Translations under genes and position numbers: made by a program | Shown: positions 26,114 through 34,199 of the stretch, in pieces | Layout of the letters: every line of letters starts with the position of its first letter | How positions within the stretch are numbered: the stretch's first letter is position 1 | Source of the DNA: DASSUW01 sp963740605 | GTDB taxonomy: Bacteria > Actinomycetota > Thermoleophilia > Solirubrobacterales > Solirubrobacteraceae | DNA: 64,000 nucleotides | Assembly (NCBI GenBank): GCA_963740605.1 | Contig: CAVUFC010000009.1 | Coordinates: forward strand, 1-64,000 | Reading direction: 5' to 3' | Notes under the pieces: generated by a model | What the model was told of the DNA's origin: nothing | Databases searched by the model: none | The model's input: the letters and a program-made list of their open reading frames with translations, nothing else

Positions 26114-27468
26114 CGCACAACTCCCGCACGTGCTGCGCCGAGCACGCCCGCGCCGGCGCGGGGCTGCCCGGCATCGAGCCCGGGATGCCGACCCCGGCCG
26201 GCACGGGCCTGTCGCGCCGCTCGTTCCTGCTGCGCTCGGCCGGGCTCGCGCTGTCGGTCTACGGCGCGGGGAAGCTCGCCGGGCTGCCGGTGTTCGAGGA
26301 GGGCGTCGCGAGCGCGGCGGGCCGGCCGGGCACGGTGCTCGTCAACGTGTTCCTCGACGGCGGCGCGGACGGCATGTCGATCCTGGCGCCGACCGGCGAC
26401 CCGGACTACCGGCGCCTACGACCCAATCTCGCGCTCCCGGAGAGCGCCAGGGTGTTCGGCGAGGACGCGCGGCTGACCTGGCACCCGAACGCGACGCCGC
26501 TGGCGCAGCTGCACGCCGAAGGCAAGGTCAGCGTGCTGCCGGCCGTCGGCTACGACCACCCCGACCAGTCGCACTTCGTCTCACGCCACTTCTGGGAGGT
26601 CGGGGCGACGGACGCCGGGCTGCGCTCGGGCTGGCTCGGCCGCCTGCTCGACGTCATCGGGACGGCCGACAACCCGCTGCAGGGCGTGTCGATGGGCGGC
26701 AGCCTTGGGCCTTCGCTCGCCACCACGCGCGTGCCGGTCGCGGCCGTCGACGCCCCGGAGGCGTTCGGCTTCTGGATGCCGGGCGCGTGGGGCCCGCCCG
26801 CCGATCTCGGCCTGAACGCGTTCGCCGACGTCGGCCGCGCCCGCAAGGCATCGCGCGACCCGGCGGTGGCACAGGCGGCCCGCGCGGCCGCGTTCGCCGG
26901 CAACGTGCGCACGTCGCTCGCCCCGCTGGGCAAGGACGGCAAGCCCGCGTACACGCCGCGCGCGACCTACCCGCAGAGCGAGGAGCGCTTCCCGAAGCGG
27001 CTCGCCGGGCTCGCCGCGATGCTCGCCGCCGGCCTCCCGATCCGCTGCGCGACGCTCACCGCTCCCGGCGCCTGGGACACGCACGCCGACCAGGCGAAGG
27101 AGCTGCCGGAGAACCTCAAGATCACCGCCGACAGCCTGTTCGCGTTCCAGCGCGACCTGGAGGCACGCGGGCTCGCCGACCGCGTGCTCACGCTCGTGTG
27201 GTCGGAGTTCGGCCGCAGGGCCGCCGAGAACGGCTCCGGCACCGACCACGGCGCGGCCGGGATCGGCTTCGTGATCGGCACGCAGGCGACCGGCAGGACG
27301 ATCGGCGAGTTCCCGGGCCTCGGAACGCTCGACCCGCAGGGCAACCTGCGCGCCACCTCCGACTTCCGCGGCCTGTACGCGTCGGTGTGCGCGGACTGGT
27401 TCGGCGTCGACCCGGGCGCGGTGCTCCCCGGCGGCAGCTCGCTGCCGCGGCCGAAGGTCGTGCGATGA
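26110..27468 (+). CDS. DUF1501 family protein with Tat signal
   Basis: 452 residues from the GTG overlapping the DUF1800 stop. A Tat signal lies at about 33-55: SRRSFLLRSAGLALSVYGAG. Domain features are LVNVFLDGGADGMSIL near 80, HPDQSHFVSRHFWE near 145, GAWDTHADQ near 320 and VWSEFGRRAAENGSGTDHGAAG near 370. The fold belongs to the alkaline-phosphatase/sulfatase-like superfamily, and the His/Asp residues in GTDHG and GAWDTH are probable metal ligands. The true substrate is unknown. The next gene, a cupredoxin, is coupled by ATGA, suggesting a three-gene exported unit. Confidence 0.85.
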   Translation: MTHNSRTCCAEHARAGAGLPGIEPGMPTPAGTGLSRRSFLLRSAGLALSVYGAGKLAGLPVFEEGVASAAGRPGTVLVNVFLDGGADGMSILAPTGDPDYRRLRPNLALPESARVFGEDARLTWHPNATPLAQLHAEGKVSVLPAVGYDHPDQSHFVSRHFWEVGATDAGLRSGWLGRLLDVIGTADNPLQGVSMGGSLGPSLATTRVPVAAVDAPEAFGFWMPGAWGPPADLGLNAFADVGRARKASRDPAVAQAARAAAFAGNVRTSLAPLGKDGKPAYTPRATYPQSEERFPKRLAGLAAMLAAGLPIRCATLTAPGAWDTHADQAKELPENLKITADSLFAFQRDLEARGLADRVLTLVWSEFGRRAAENGSGTDHGAAGIGFVIGTQATGRTIGEFPGLGTLDPQGNLRATSDFRGLYASVCADWFGVDPGAVLPGGSSLPRPKVVR

Positions 27469-27812
27469 GGCTCGCGCTCGCCGTCGTGCTCTGCCTGGCG
27501 CTCGCCGCGCCTGCGGCTGCGAAGCCCGCGCCGGCGCGCCTGCTCGTCGAGGCCCGCGAGTTCAACCTCACGCTGTCGCGCGCGAAGATCAAGCCGGGAA
27601 CGGCGATCGTGCAGATGGTCAACCGCGGGCAGGATCCGCACGACCTGGCGATCGAGCGGATCGGCGGCAAGCGCCGCGGCAAGATCCACAAGATCCGGCC
27701 CGGCGAGCTCGGGTCGTGGGACGGCAAGCTGCGCCGCGGCCGCTACAAGCTCTTCTGCACGCTCGAGGGCCATCGCGCCCTCGGGATGCGCGCGACGCTA
27801 CGAGTCCGCTGA
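27465..27812 (+). CDS. Small exported cupredoxin-like protein
   Basis: 115 residues, ATG overlapping the previous stop. Residues 1-19 are a signal peptide ending APAAAK. The mature domain has a beta-rich pattern with the type I copper ligands in place: His in QDPHDLAIE near 63, then Cys, His and Met in LFCTLEGHRALGM near 97-107. This spacing is that of plastocyanin/azurin-like cupredoxins, although the Cys-to-His distance is slightly long. It may carry electrons or copper for the DUF1800/DUF1501 pair. The end overlaps convergent selB by 15 bases. Confidence 0.75.
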   Translation: MRLALAVVLCLALAAPAAAKPAPARLLVEAREFNLTLSRAKIKPGTAIVQMVNRGQDPHDLAIERIGGKRRGKIHKIRPGELGSWDGKLRRGRYKLFCTLEGHRALGMRATLRVR

Positions 27813-29258
27813 CCGCCGGCGAAGTATGTGCGCGTCGCCGCGGCGCAGCGTGACGCGCGTCGCGTCGAGGTGCTCGAGGTAGGCCTGCGCGTACTTGCGT
27901 GACGTCCCGAGCTCGTCGCGCAGCGTCGCGATCGTGACGTCCCCGTCGCGCTCGATCAGCGCCACGACCCGGTCCCGGACGGCCGCGAGCGCGTCCGTGT
28001 GGATGTGCATCGTCGGGCCGAGGCGGACGATCCGGCCGTGCGCGCGCAGCACGGCGAGGTCGGCGGGGTCGAACTCGCGGTCGAGCGGCGGATCGGTGAC
28101 GTTCAGCCGCTCGGCGACGGCGAGGGCCGCGTCGCTGAGCGGCGGCAGCTCCGGCTCCGGCGCGGGCGCCGGCGTCGGTGCCGCCTCCACCGGCGTCTCG
28201 CCACGCGCCAGGGCAGCAAGGCGAGCGGTCAGGTCGCGCGACGGGCCGTGCCGGCGCGGCGCCGGGTCGAGCACGACGCCGCCGCCGATCGTGTCCGGCG
28301 GCGCCAGCGAGCGGATCACGAGGCGGTCGCCGCGCGCCGCCACGATCGGCTGCTCGAGCCGGAGCTGGAAGTAGCGGCCGCCGAGCTCGGTCAGCCGTGC
28401 GGGCGACTCGCGCGTGCCGTGGTGGACGGCGACCACCGCCGGGCGCTCCTGCAGCTGCAGCGCGGCGTCGACGCGATACGTGGGCGCGATCTCCCCTCCA
28501 ACGACGACGACGTCCCCACGCGCGACCTCCTCGCGGTCGACCCCGGTGAGGTTGAGCGCGACCCGCTGGCCGGCCTGCGCCCGTTCCACCGGCTCGTCGT
28601 GGACCTCGACGCCGCGCACCCGGGCGGTACGGCCGCTCGGCAGGATCGTCACGGTGTCACCGCGGCCGGCGCTGCCCGACCACAGCGTGCCGGTGACCAC
28701 CGTGCCGGCGCCGCGGATCGTGAACACGCGATCGATGTGCAGGCGCATCGCGCCGGCAGTGTCGGCGCGCGCGGCGGCTCGGTCCGCCGCGCGGTCGAGC
28801 GCGGCGCGCAGCTCGTCGAGCCCTTCACCGCTGCGGGCCGAGACCGCGACGACCTCGGCTCCCGGCAGCAACTCCTCCGCCTCCGCGCTTGCCCGCGCCG
28901 GATCGGCGAGGTCGGCCTTCGTGACCGCCACGACGCCGACCTCGACGCCGAGCGCACGCAGCACGGTCGCGTGTTCGCGCGTCTGCGGCATTACGCCGTC
29001 GTCGGCGGCGACGACCATCAGATACAGGTCGATTCCCGTCGCGCCCGCGACCATCGTGCGGACGAACCGCTGGTGGCCGGGCACGTCGATCACCGACAGG
29101 CGGCGCCCCGACGGCAGCGCCAGCGGCGCGTAGCCGAGCGCGATCGAGATCCCGCGCTCGCGCTCCTCGGGCAGGCGGTCCGTGTCGACGCCGGTGAGCG
29201 CCTTGATCAGCGCGGTCTTGCCGTGATCGATGTGGCCGGCGGTTCCGAGCGTGGTCAT
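27798..29258 (-). CDS. selB: Selenocysteine-specific elongation factor
   Basis: 486 residues. The G domain has GHIDHGKT (8-15), DVPGHQRFV and TKADL, and domains II-III follow (GAGTVVTGTLWSG). The C-terminus has winged-helix segments, the last reading ALIERDGDVTIATLRDELGTSRKYAQAYLEHLD. SelB binds GTP and Sec-tRNA and reads UGA at a SECIS hairpin. It is shorter than the 600-residue E. coli form, with fewer winged helices. It is the last gene of an operon behind three glycosyltransferase genes (ATGA overlap), an odd setting. selA lies 3 kb away. Confidence 0.88.
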   Translation of the reverse strand: MTTLGTAGHIDHGKTALIKALTGVDTDRLPEERERGISIALGYAPLALPSGRRLSVIDVPGHQRFVRTMVAGATGIDLYLMVVAADDGVMPQTREHATVLRALGVEVGVVAVTKADLADPARASAEAEELLPGAEVVAVSARSGEGLDELRAALDRAADRAAARADTAGAMRLHIDRVFTIRGAGTVVTGTLWSGSAGRGDTVTILPSGRTARVRGVEVHDEPVERAQAGQRVALNLTGVDREEVARGDVVVVGGEIAPTYRVDAALQLQERPAVVAVHHGTRESPARLTELGGRYFQLRLEQPIVAARGDRLVIRSLAPPDTIGGGVVLDPAPRRHGPSRDLTARLAALARGETPVEAAPTPAPAPEPELPPLSDAALAVAERLNVTDPPLDREFDPADLAVLRAHGRIVRLGPTMHIHTDALAAVRDRVVALIERDGDVTIATLRDELGTSRKYAQAYLEHLDATRVTLRRGDAHILRRRSADS

Positions 29259-30280
29259 GACAGGCCGAGCGCCGGCAGCACCTCGTCGCGAACCACGGCA
29301 AGCACCCGCTCCCGCCGGTACGGCGCGAGCGCGGTGGCCGCGCGGCCGGCGTAGCCGGGGTCGTCGAGGGCGAGCCCCGCGCGCAGCGCGGTCGCGAGCG
29401 CGGGCGCCGACACGTCGGCCGCCACGAGCTCCGGCGCGAGGCGGCGCGCGATCGGGAGCGCCTCGTAGGCGCCGGGCGAGGGAACGGTCACGAGCGGCGT
29501 CCCGACCGCCAGCGCTTCGAGCTGCGCGAGCCCGTGGTCCTCGCGCCGTGAGGCGTTGATGAACACCTGCGCGCGGGCGACACGGCCGAGCCACGCCTCG
29601 CGCGAGAGCGCGCCCGCCCACTCGAGGCCCGGCGGCTCGGCGATGCCGCGACGGGCGAGCCAGGCGATGCCGGTCTCGCGGTCGCACCCGCCGATGGTGA
29701 GGCGGAAATCCGGCGCGGCCTGCGCCCACGCCTCGCACAGCAGGTCGAGCCCGCGCTTCCACATCCAGCCGATGTACGCGACGGCGCCGGCGCGCGGCGC
29801 GTCGATCGGCTCGGCGTCGACAGGCACCGGCAACCGCACCATCCGCGTGCCGCCGGCGATCGGTGCCGCGGCCTGCGCCGCCGCCTCGCCCCACGGCAGC
29901 AGCAGGTCCGCGTTCGCGAACACGCGGCGCTCCCGCCGCCGCTGCCACAGCCCACTGACGCCCGCGCGGTTGAGCGCGGTCGGCGAGTCGAACCGCACCG
30001 CCCACGGGACCCGCGGGGGCCTGAGCAGCAGCGCGGTCGTCGCGCTCGAGACGATCACCGCACGGGCGTCCTGCGTCGCCGCCTGCGCGTGCCGCGCGGC
30101 GAGCCCTTCGACGGCGTCGATGACCGTGATCTGCCGGCGCAGCTTCCCGGTCGCCCCGAACCGCACGCGCACGAGCCGGCAGTCGGCGCCCGCCGCGGTG
30201 ATCAGCTCCGCGAGCGCGTCGTCGGCGCGCCGCAGGCCGAGCGTCGTGCCCAGCGAGAGGATCGCGACGTCGGTCGGCAT
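29255..30280 (-). CDS. GT4-like glycosyltransferase
   Basis: 341 residues, ATG. It begins TDVAILSLGTTLGLRRADDALAEL, and the donor domain has AYIGWMWKRGLDLLCEAWA near 195 and NASRREDHGLAQLEALAVGTPLVTV near 275, with the E-x7-E motif. It is a retaining GT-B enzyme acting on an unknown glycan or lipid. It overlaps selB by ATGA downstream and follows a DxD-type transferase by two bases, so all belong to one minus-strand transcript. Confidence 0.8.
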   Translation of the reverse strand: MPTDVAILSLGTTLGLRRADDALAELITAAGADCRLVRVRFGATGKLRRQITVIDAVEGLAARHAQAATQDARAVIVSSATTALLLRPPRVPWAVRFDSPTALNRAGVSGLWQRRRERRVFANADLLLPWGEAAAQAAAPIAGGTRMVRLPVPVDAEPIDAPRAGAVAYIGWMWKRGLDLLCEAWAQAAPDFRLTIGGCDRETGIAWLARRGIAEPPGLEWAGALSREAWLGRVARAQVFINASRREDHGLAQLEALAVGTPLVTVPSPGAYEALPIARRLAPELVAADVSAPALATALRAGLALDDPGYAGRAATALAPYRRERVLAVVRDEVLPALGLS

Positions 30281-30282
30281 CG

Positions 30283-30933
30283 CTAGCGCAGGCTTCCGGC
30301 GAGCGCGGCCTGCATGTCGCGCAGGCGCTGGTCGACCGGGACGGCGAGGCAGTGGATGATGCGCGGGTTCTCGCTGCGGTCGAGGTAGCTCCAGTTCCAC
30401 TCGCCCGCCAGGAACTGGACGCCGGGTGTCGGCCGCGTGGCTCGGAGGCGCCGGCGCAGGATGCGGTCGAAGCGGTTGAAGCGTGGGACCTGGTAGCCGA
30501 GCGCGTCGAGCAGCGCGGCATTCTCCCACCACGGATGGTCGATGAACTGCGTGCGATCCCACGCGGCGTCGAGCAAGCCGCGCGCGAACTCGCCCGCGCG
30601 CCACACCATCACGCCGGTGTTGGGGATCAGCTCGCCGTCGCGACGGTGGCGGACGAGCGCGAACTGCGCGTCCGGATCCAGGGCGTCGGCGATGTCCTCG
30701 CTGTCGTCGACGATCACCGCGTCGGCGTCGATCCACACGACGAGGTCGTAGGCGTCGAGCGTGTCGCGGATCAGCGGGACCTTGGCCCACGCCGGCGGCC
30801 GGTCGGGATGCGGCGCGCTCGACGTGATCACGTCGTAGCCGTGACGCTCGCCGAAGGCGCGGAACGTCGGCCCCGAGATCGCGAGCAGCGCCTCGTGCGG
30901 GCCGGAGCCGATCGAGCACAGCGCCTTCCTCAT
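30283..30933 (-). CDS. DxD glycosyltransferase (GT34-like)
   Basis: 216 residues from the ATG at 30931-30933. The core reads HGYDVITSS, KVPLIRDTLDAYDLVVWIDADAVI near 63-86 with the DxD metal site, then NTGVMVWR and QFIDHPWWENAALLDALG. This is the pattern of galactosyltransferase GMA12/MNN10 (GT34) proteins, which add alpha-linked hexoses. It is coupled at both ends with GT4 genes. Confidence 0.75.
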   Translation of the reverse strand: MRKALCSIGSGPHEALLAISGPTFRAFGERHGYDVITSSAPHPDRPPAWAKVPLIRDTLDAYDLVVWIDADAVIVDDSEDIADALDPDAQFALVRHRRDGELIPNTGVMVWRAGEFARGLLDAAWDRTQFIDHPWWENAALLDALGYQVPRFNRFDRILRRRLRATRPTPGVQFLAGEWNWSYLDRSENPRIIHCLAVPVDQRLRDMQAALAGSLR

Positions 30934-31919
30934 GGCACGAGCCCACGATAGACCGCGGCCACGCCCGCAGCGCATGCGTCCCAGTCGAACCGGCGGGCGA
31001 GCTCGCGCGCCCGGGCACTCATCGCCGCACGGCGCTCCGGGTCGGCCAGCTCACGGATCGCCGCCGCGAACGCATCGGCGTCGGGGGCGACGAGCAGCCC
31101 GCTCTCGCCATCGGCCAGCGCCTCGCGCGTCGCGGTCCCCTCTGCGGCGATCACCGGCACGCCGCGCGACTGTGCCTCGGCCACGACGAGCCCGAAGCCC
31201 TCCAGCGTCGAGCCGAAGAGCAGGACGTCGGCGCTGTCGTACAGCCGCCACTTGTCCTCCTCGCTGACGCGCCCGACCAGCCGCACTCCGGCACCCGCGA
31301 GCTCGTCCGCCAGCGGCCCTTCGCCCGCGATCACCAGCGACGCGGGGACTTCGGCGCGGCGCAGGGCGGCCACGGCGAGGTCGGGCCGCTTGCGCTCCTC
31401 CAGCCGCCCGAGGTAGAGGAGCCTGAGGCCATCGCCCGGCCACGCCTCCGGCCAGCCGGCGGTCGGCGGCGGTGTCGCCACGCCTTCGGTGACGACGTGC
31501 ACGCGCGCCGGGGGCACGCCCGCCGCGACGAGCTCGTCGCGCGAGTGCTGCGAGACGGTGATCACCGCGTCGGCGCACTTCGCGATCGCGGCTTCGAGGC
31601 GGGCCCAGCGCGGATACAGGTGGTGGTGATGGAGCACGATCGGCACGCGCCGCCGCGCCAGCCGGCGACCGAGCAGCAGCGCCGGCCCGGTGTGGCGGAC
31701 CGAGTGGCCGCGCAAGAGGTCGACGCGGCGAGCCAGGCCGATCACGTACGGCGTGTACACGAACGGGGCGAGCACCCAGTGGATCGCGCGCTGCCGGCGG
31801 CGAACGTCGATCCCGTGCGCGGGCAGGCGCGCGAGCAGCTCGCGCTCGTAGACCTCGCCGCCGACCGTCGAGTCGGGCCGCAACGTGTAGTAGTGCGGCC
31901 CACCAGCAGTCAGGCTCAC
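30930..31919 (-). CDS. GT4 family glycosyltransferase
   Basis: 329 residues from the GTG at 31917-31919. The N-domain has DSTVGGEVYERELLARL and VLHHHHLYPRWARLE; the donor domain has YLGRLEERKRPDLAVAAL near 160 and GSTLEGFGLVVAEAQSRGVPVIAAEG near 240. It is the first gene of the GT-GT-GT-selB operon, each junction an overlap or a two-base gap. TAGACT lies 8 nt upstream of the start. An inverted repeat CTAGTG/CACTAG occupies the divergent promoter region. Confidence 0.82.
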   Translation of the reverse strand: MSLTAGGPHYYTLRPDSTVGGEVYERELLARLPAHGIDVRRRQRAIHWVLAPFVYTPYVIGLARRVDLLRGHSVRHTGPALLLGRRLARRRVPIVLHHHHLYPRWARLEAAIAKCADAVITVSQHSRDELVAAGVPPARVHVVTEGVATPPPTAGWPEAWPGDGLRLLYLGRLEERKRPDLAVAALRRAEVPASLVIAGEGPLADELAGAGVRLVGRVSEEDKWRLYDSADVLLFGSTLEGFGLVVAEAQSRGVPVIAAEGTATREALADGESGLLVAPDADAFAAAIRELADPERRAAMSARARELARRFDWDACAAGVAAVYRGLVP

Positions 31920-31927
31920 GGCGGCAG

Positions 31928-31951
31928 AGTCTAGTGTCGGGGCACTAGGCT
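31928..31951. promoter_or_regulatory. Divergent promoter region with perfect inverted repeat
   Basis: CTAGTG (31931-31936) and CACTAG (31943-31948) form a perfect 6-bp inverted repeat with a TCGGGG spacer. The minus-strand TAGACT (31928-31933) is 8 nt from the GT4 GTG. The plus-strand TAGGCT (31946-31951) is 6 nt from the ATG at 31958. The repeat overlaps both hexamers and could be an operator or follow simply from promoter symmetry. Confidence 0.45.
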
Positions 31952-31957
31952 CCGGCG

Positions 31958-32378
31958 ATGCGCCGGCACGCCCACGCGCTGGCCCGCCGGGCGCTCGGAC
32001 CGGCGTACCCGCGGGCACTGCAGCGCTGGCGCGGCGTGCAGGGCGCCTGGCGGTCACGGCGGGTCGCGGCCGTGACCCGCCGCTTCGTCGCCTGGCACGG
32101 GCTCACGGTGAGCGGCGGGCCGTTCGTGGGTTTGATCTATCCCGACCAGGAGCCGCTCACGCTCGCGCCGAAGCTGCTCGGGATCTACGAGCGCGAGCGT
32201 GATCGTGGAGCTGCACGACTTCCTCGACCCGGGCGTCGGCGACGCGATCGCCGCGCGGTTCGAGGACACGCACGAGATCGTGCTCGTGCCGACGGCCCCG
32301 CAACCGCCGGCGAACGAGCTCTTGTTGTCCGAGTACCGGCCCGGCCCCATGCGCTGGGCCGTCATGACCCTGCGTTGA
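31958..32378 (+). pseudogene. Methyltransferase-like gene with internal deletion
   Basis: The first 80 codons (MRRHAHALARRALGPAYPRA...PKLLGIYERE) and the last 60 (VIVELHDFLDPGVGDAIAARF...GPMRWAVMTLR) look like the two ends of one protein. They are now joined in different frames at about 32199. The SAM-binding centre expected between them is absent, implying loss of several hundred bases. A short GAGC repeat sits at the junction. The ELHDFLDPG segment recalls FkbM/class I methyltransferases. The TGA overlaps the end of selA. The promoter-like TAGGCT six bases upstream is still present. Confidence 0.6.
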
Positions 32379-33666
32379 AAGCGCGCGCGACGAGGTCGAG
32401 CTCGTCGTCGGCGAGCGTGCGCGGGTCGAGCAGCAGCCGGCCGTCCTCGATCCGCCCGATCACCGGCGGGTCCGCCGCGCGCAGCCGGGCGGCGCGAGCG
32501 TCGGGCGACCCGGGCAGCGCCACGACCGGGCCGGGCAGCTCGAGCAGCGGCAGCGCGCCCCCGCCCACCCGCGCGGTGGCCTCCACGACCTCGCCGCCGG
32601 TCGCCGCGGCGAGCCGGTCCGCGCGGGCGCGCAGCACCTCGTCGGAGGCGGTGAGCATCGCCAGCACCGGGATCTCCCGCCGCGCCCGTTCCGGGTCGCG
32701 GTAGAGCTGCAGCGTGGCCTCCAGGGCCGCGAGCCCGAGCTTGTCGAGCCGCAGCGCCCGCGCGAGCGGATGCGCCCGGGCGGCGGCGACGGCCTCCGCC
32801 CGGCCGACGATCAACCCCGCCTGCGGCCCGCCGAGCAGCTTGTCGCCTGAAAAGCACACGAGGGCCGCGCCCGCACGGACCGAGCGCCGGACCGCCGGCT
32901 CCTCGCGCAGCACCTCCAGCTCGTCGTCCAGCAGCCCCGACCCGACGTCGTCGATCACCGGCACCCCGAGCTCGCACAGCTCCTCGATCTCGACCTCCTG
33001 CACGAAGCCGAGCTGGCGGAAGTTCGACGGATGAGCGCGGAGGATCGCGCCGGTGGTGTCGCCGATCGCGCGTGCGTAGTCGGCGCGGCGCGTGCGGTTG
33101 GTGGTCCCGACCTCGACGAGCCGCGCGCCCGCCTGCCCGATCACCTCGGGGACGCGGAAGCCGCCGCCGATCTCGACGAGCTGGCCGCGCGACACGATCA
33201 CGTCATAACCGGGACCGGCAAGAGCCGCTGCGGCGAGCAGAGTCGCCCCGGCGCAGTTGTTGACCGCGATCGCCGCCTCGGCGCCGGTCAGGTCACGCAG
33301 CAGCCCTTCGACGTGATCGTGCCGCGAGCCGCGCGCGCCCGCCGCGAGATCGAACTCGAGGTTGGAGTAGCCCAGCGCCGCCCGCGCGACGGCGTCGCGC
33401 GCCGCCTCCGCCAGCGGCGCGCGCCCCAGGTTCGTGTGCACGATCACGCCGGTCGCGTTGACCACGCGGCGCAGCCGCGGCCGCGCCGCCTCGGCCGCCC
33501 ACGCCCGCGCCCGCGCGGCGAGGTCGGCGTCATCCGCCGAGCCGGCGAGCAGCTCGCGCCGCCGCTCGGCCAGCACCGCTCGCGCGGCGGCCACCGCGAC
33601 CGCGCGCGGCGCGTTGACCTCGGCGGCCAGCGTGTCGACGGGCGGCAGGTCGCGCGGCGAGCTCAT
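32362..33666 (-). CDS. selA: L-seryl-tRNA(Sec) selenium transferase
   Basis: 434 residues. The family core is clear: RVVNATGVIVHTNLGRAPL near 67-85, YSNLEFDLAAGARGSR near 100-115, a conserved VNNCAGATLL, and FSGDKLLGGPQAG with the PLP-binding Lys276. SelA converts Ser-tRNA(Sec) to Sec-tRNA(Sec) using selenophosphate, as a decamer. It follows a cupin gene with an ATGA overlap. selB lies downstream beyond a pseudogene on the other strand. Neither selC (tRNA-Sec) nor selD is seen in the window. Confidence 0.92.
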   Translation of the reverse strand: MSSPRDLPPVDTLAAEVNAPRAVAVAAARAVLAERRRELLAGSADDADLAARARAWAAEAARPRLRRVVNATGVIVHTNLGRAPLAEAARDAVARAALGYSNLEFDLAAGARGSRHDHVEGLLRDLTGAEAAIAVNNCAGATLLAAAALAGPGYDVIVSRGQLVEIGGGFRVPEVIGQAGARLVEVGTTNRTRRADYARAIGDTTGAILRAHPSNFRQLGFVQEVEIEELCELGVPVIDDVGSGLLDDELEVLREEPAVRRSVRAGAALVCFSGDKLLGGPQAGLIVGRAEAVAAARAHPLARALRLDKLGLAALEATLQLYRDPERARREIPVLAMLTASDEVLRARADRLAAATGGEVVEATARVGGGALPLLELPGPVVALPGSPDARAARLRAADPPVIGRIEDGRLLLDPRTLADDELDLVARAFNAGS

Positions 33667-34142
33667 GCGGGCAGGTTAAGCCCCTCGCGCGCCGCGATCG
33701 TCGCCGCCGAGCCCATGTCCATCTCCAGCCCGTAGCGCGCCTGCAGCGCGCCGAGCGCCTCAAAGTCGGGCTCCGCCGCCTGCGGCGGGAGCAGCGGCGC
33801 CAGCTCGGCGAAGTAGCGCTCGAAGCCGCCCGGGGAGATGATCTCGAGCAGCCGAGCGGGCTCGTCGGTGCGGTTCCAGAACGCGTGCGGGATGCCGCGC
33901 GGCTTGACCACGAGGTCGCCCGGCTGCGCGTACCGCACCTCGTCGCCGATCTGCACGCCGACCTCGCCCTCGAGCACGTACGAGTACTCGTCCTCGTGGG
34001 CGTGGACGTGCATCGGCGCGGCGAGCGTGCGCGGCGCGATCGGGTGCTCGACGAGCGAGAACCCCTCGCCGACGGTCATGAAGCGCACGCCGAAGCCGCC
34101 GATCTCGACGCTCTCGCCTTCCTGGGGAGTGATTACCGACAT
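33663..34142 (-). CDS. Cupin-domain protein
   Basis: 159 residues from the ATG ending at 34142. The cupin metal motif is complete: MHVHAHEDEYSYVLEGEVGV near 53-72 and PRGIPHAFWN near 93-102. The fold binds a metal and a small molecule and may be enzymatic or regulatory. It is divergent from a TetR gene across a strong palindrome, so it is the probable target of that repressor. Through the ATGA overlap it carries selA under the same promoter. A longer start at 34169 would run into the operator. Confidence 0.8.
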   Translation of the reverse strand: MSVITPQEGESVEIGGFGVRFMTVGEGFSLVEHPIAPRTLAAPMHVHAHEDEYSYVLEGEVGVQIGDEVRYAQPGDLVVKPRGIPHAFWNRTDEPARLLEIISPGGFERYFAELAPLLPPQAAEPDFEALGALQARYGLEMDMGSAATIAAREGLNLPA

Positions 34143-34162
34143 GGGGGAGGATTCCTTTCTTG

Positions 34163-34178
34163 TGAACATGCTTGTTCA
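34163..34178. promoter_or_regulatory. Palindromic operator between cupin/selA and TetR genes
   Basis: TGAACATGCTTGTTCA is symmetric at 7 of 8 positions per half-site, with perfect outer arms TGAACA/TGTTCA. It lies in the 57-base gap between the divergent cupin and TetR starts, next to an AT-rich AATATATT (34182-34189) that could be a -10 region. It is the likely binding site of the TetR protein encoded at 34200. Confidence 0.65.
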
Positions 34179-34199
34179 TCGAATATATTGGAGCGCATC

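Noticed and set aside
30930..32057. A longer GT4 start at 32057
   Set aside because: The extra residues are Ala/Arg/Pro-rich antisense of the neighbouring open stretch and cross a promoter-like region; the GTG at 31919 fits the conserved start.
27798..34142. A tRNA-Sec (selC) gene near selA/selB
   Set aside because: I looked for a long-armed tRNA with a GGTTCRAnYCC T-arm in the gaps and found none; the only TTCGAATC match I noticed (3961) is inside a coding gene.
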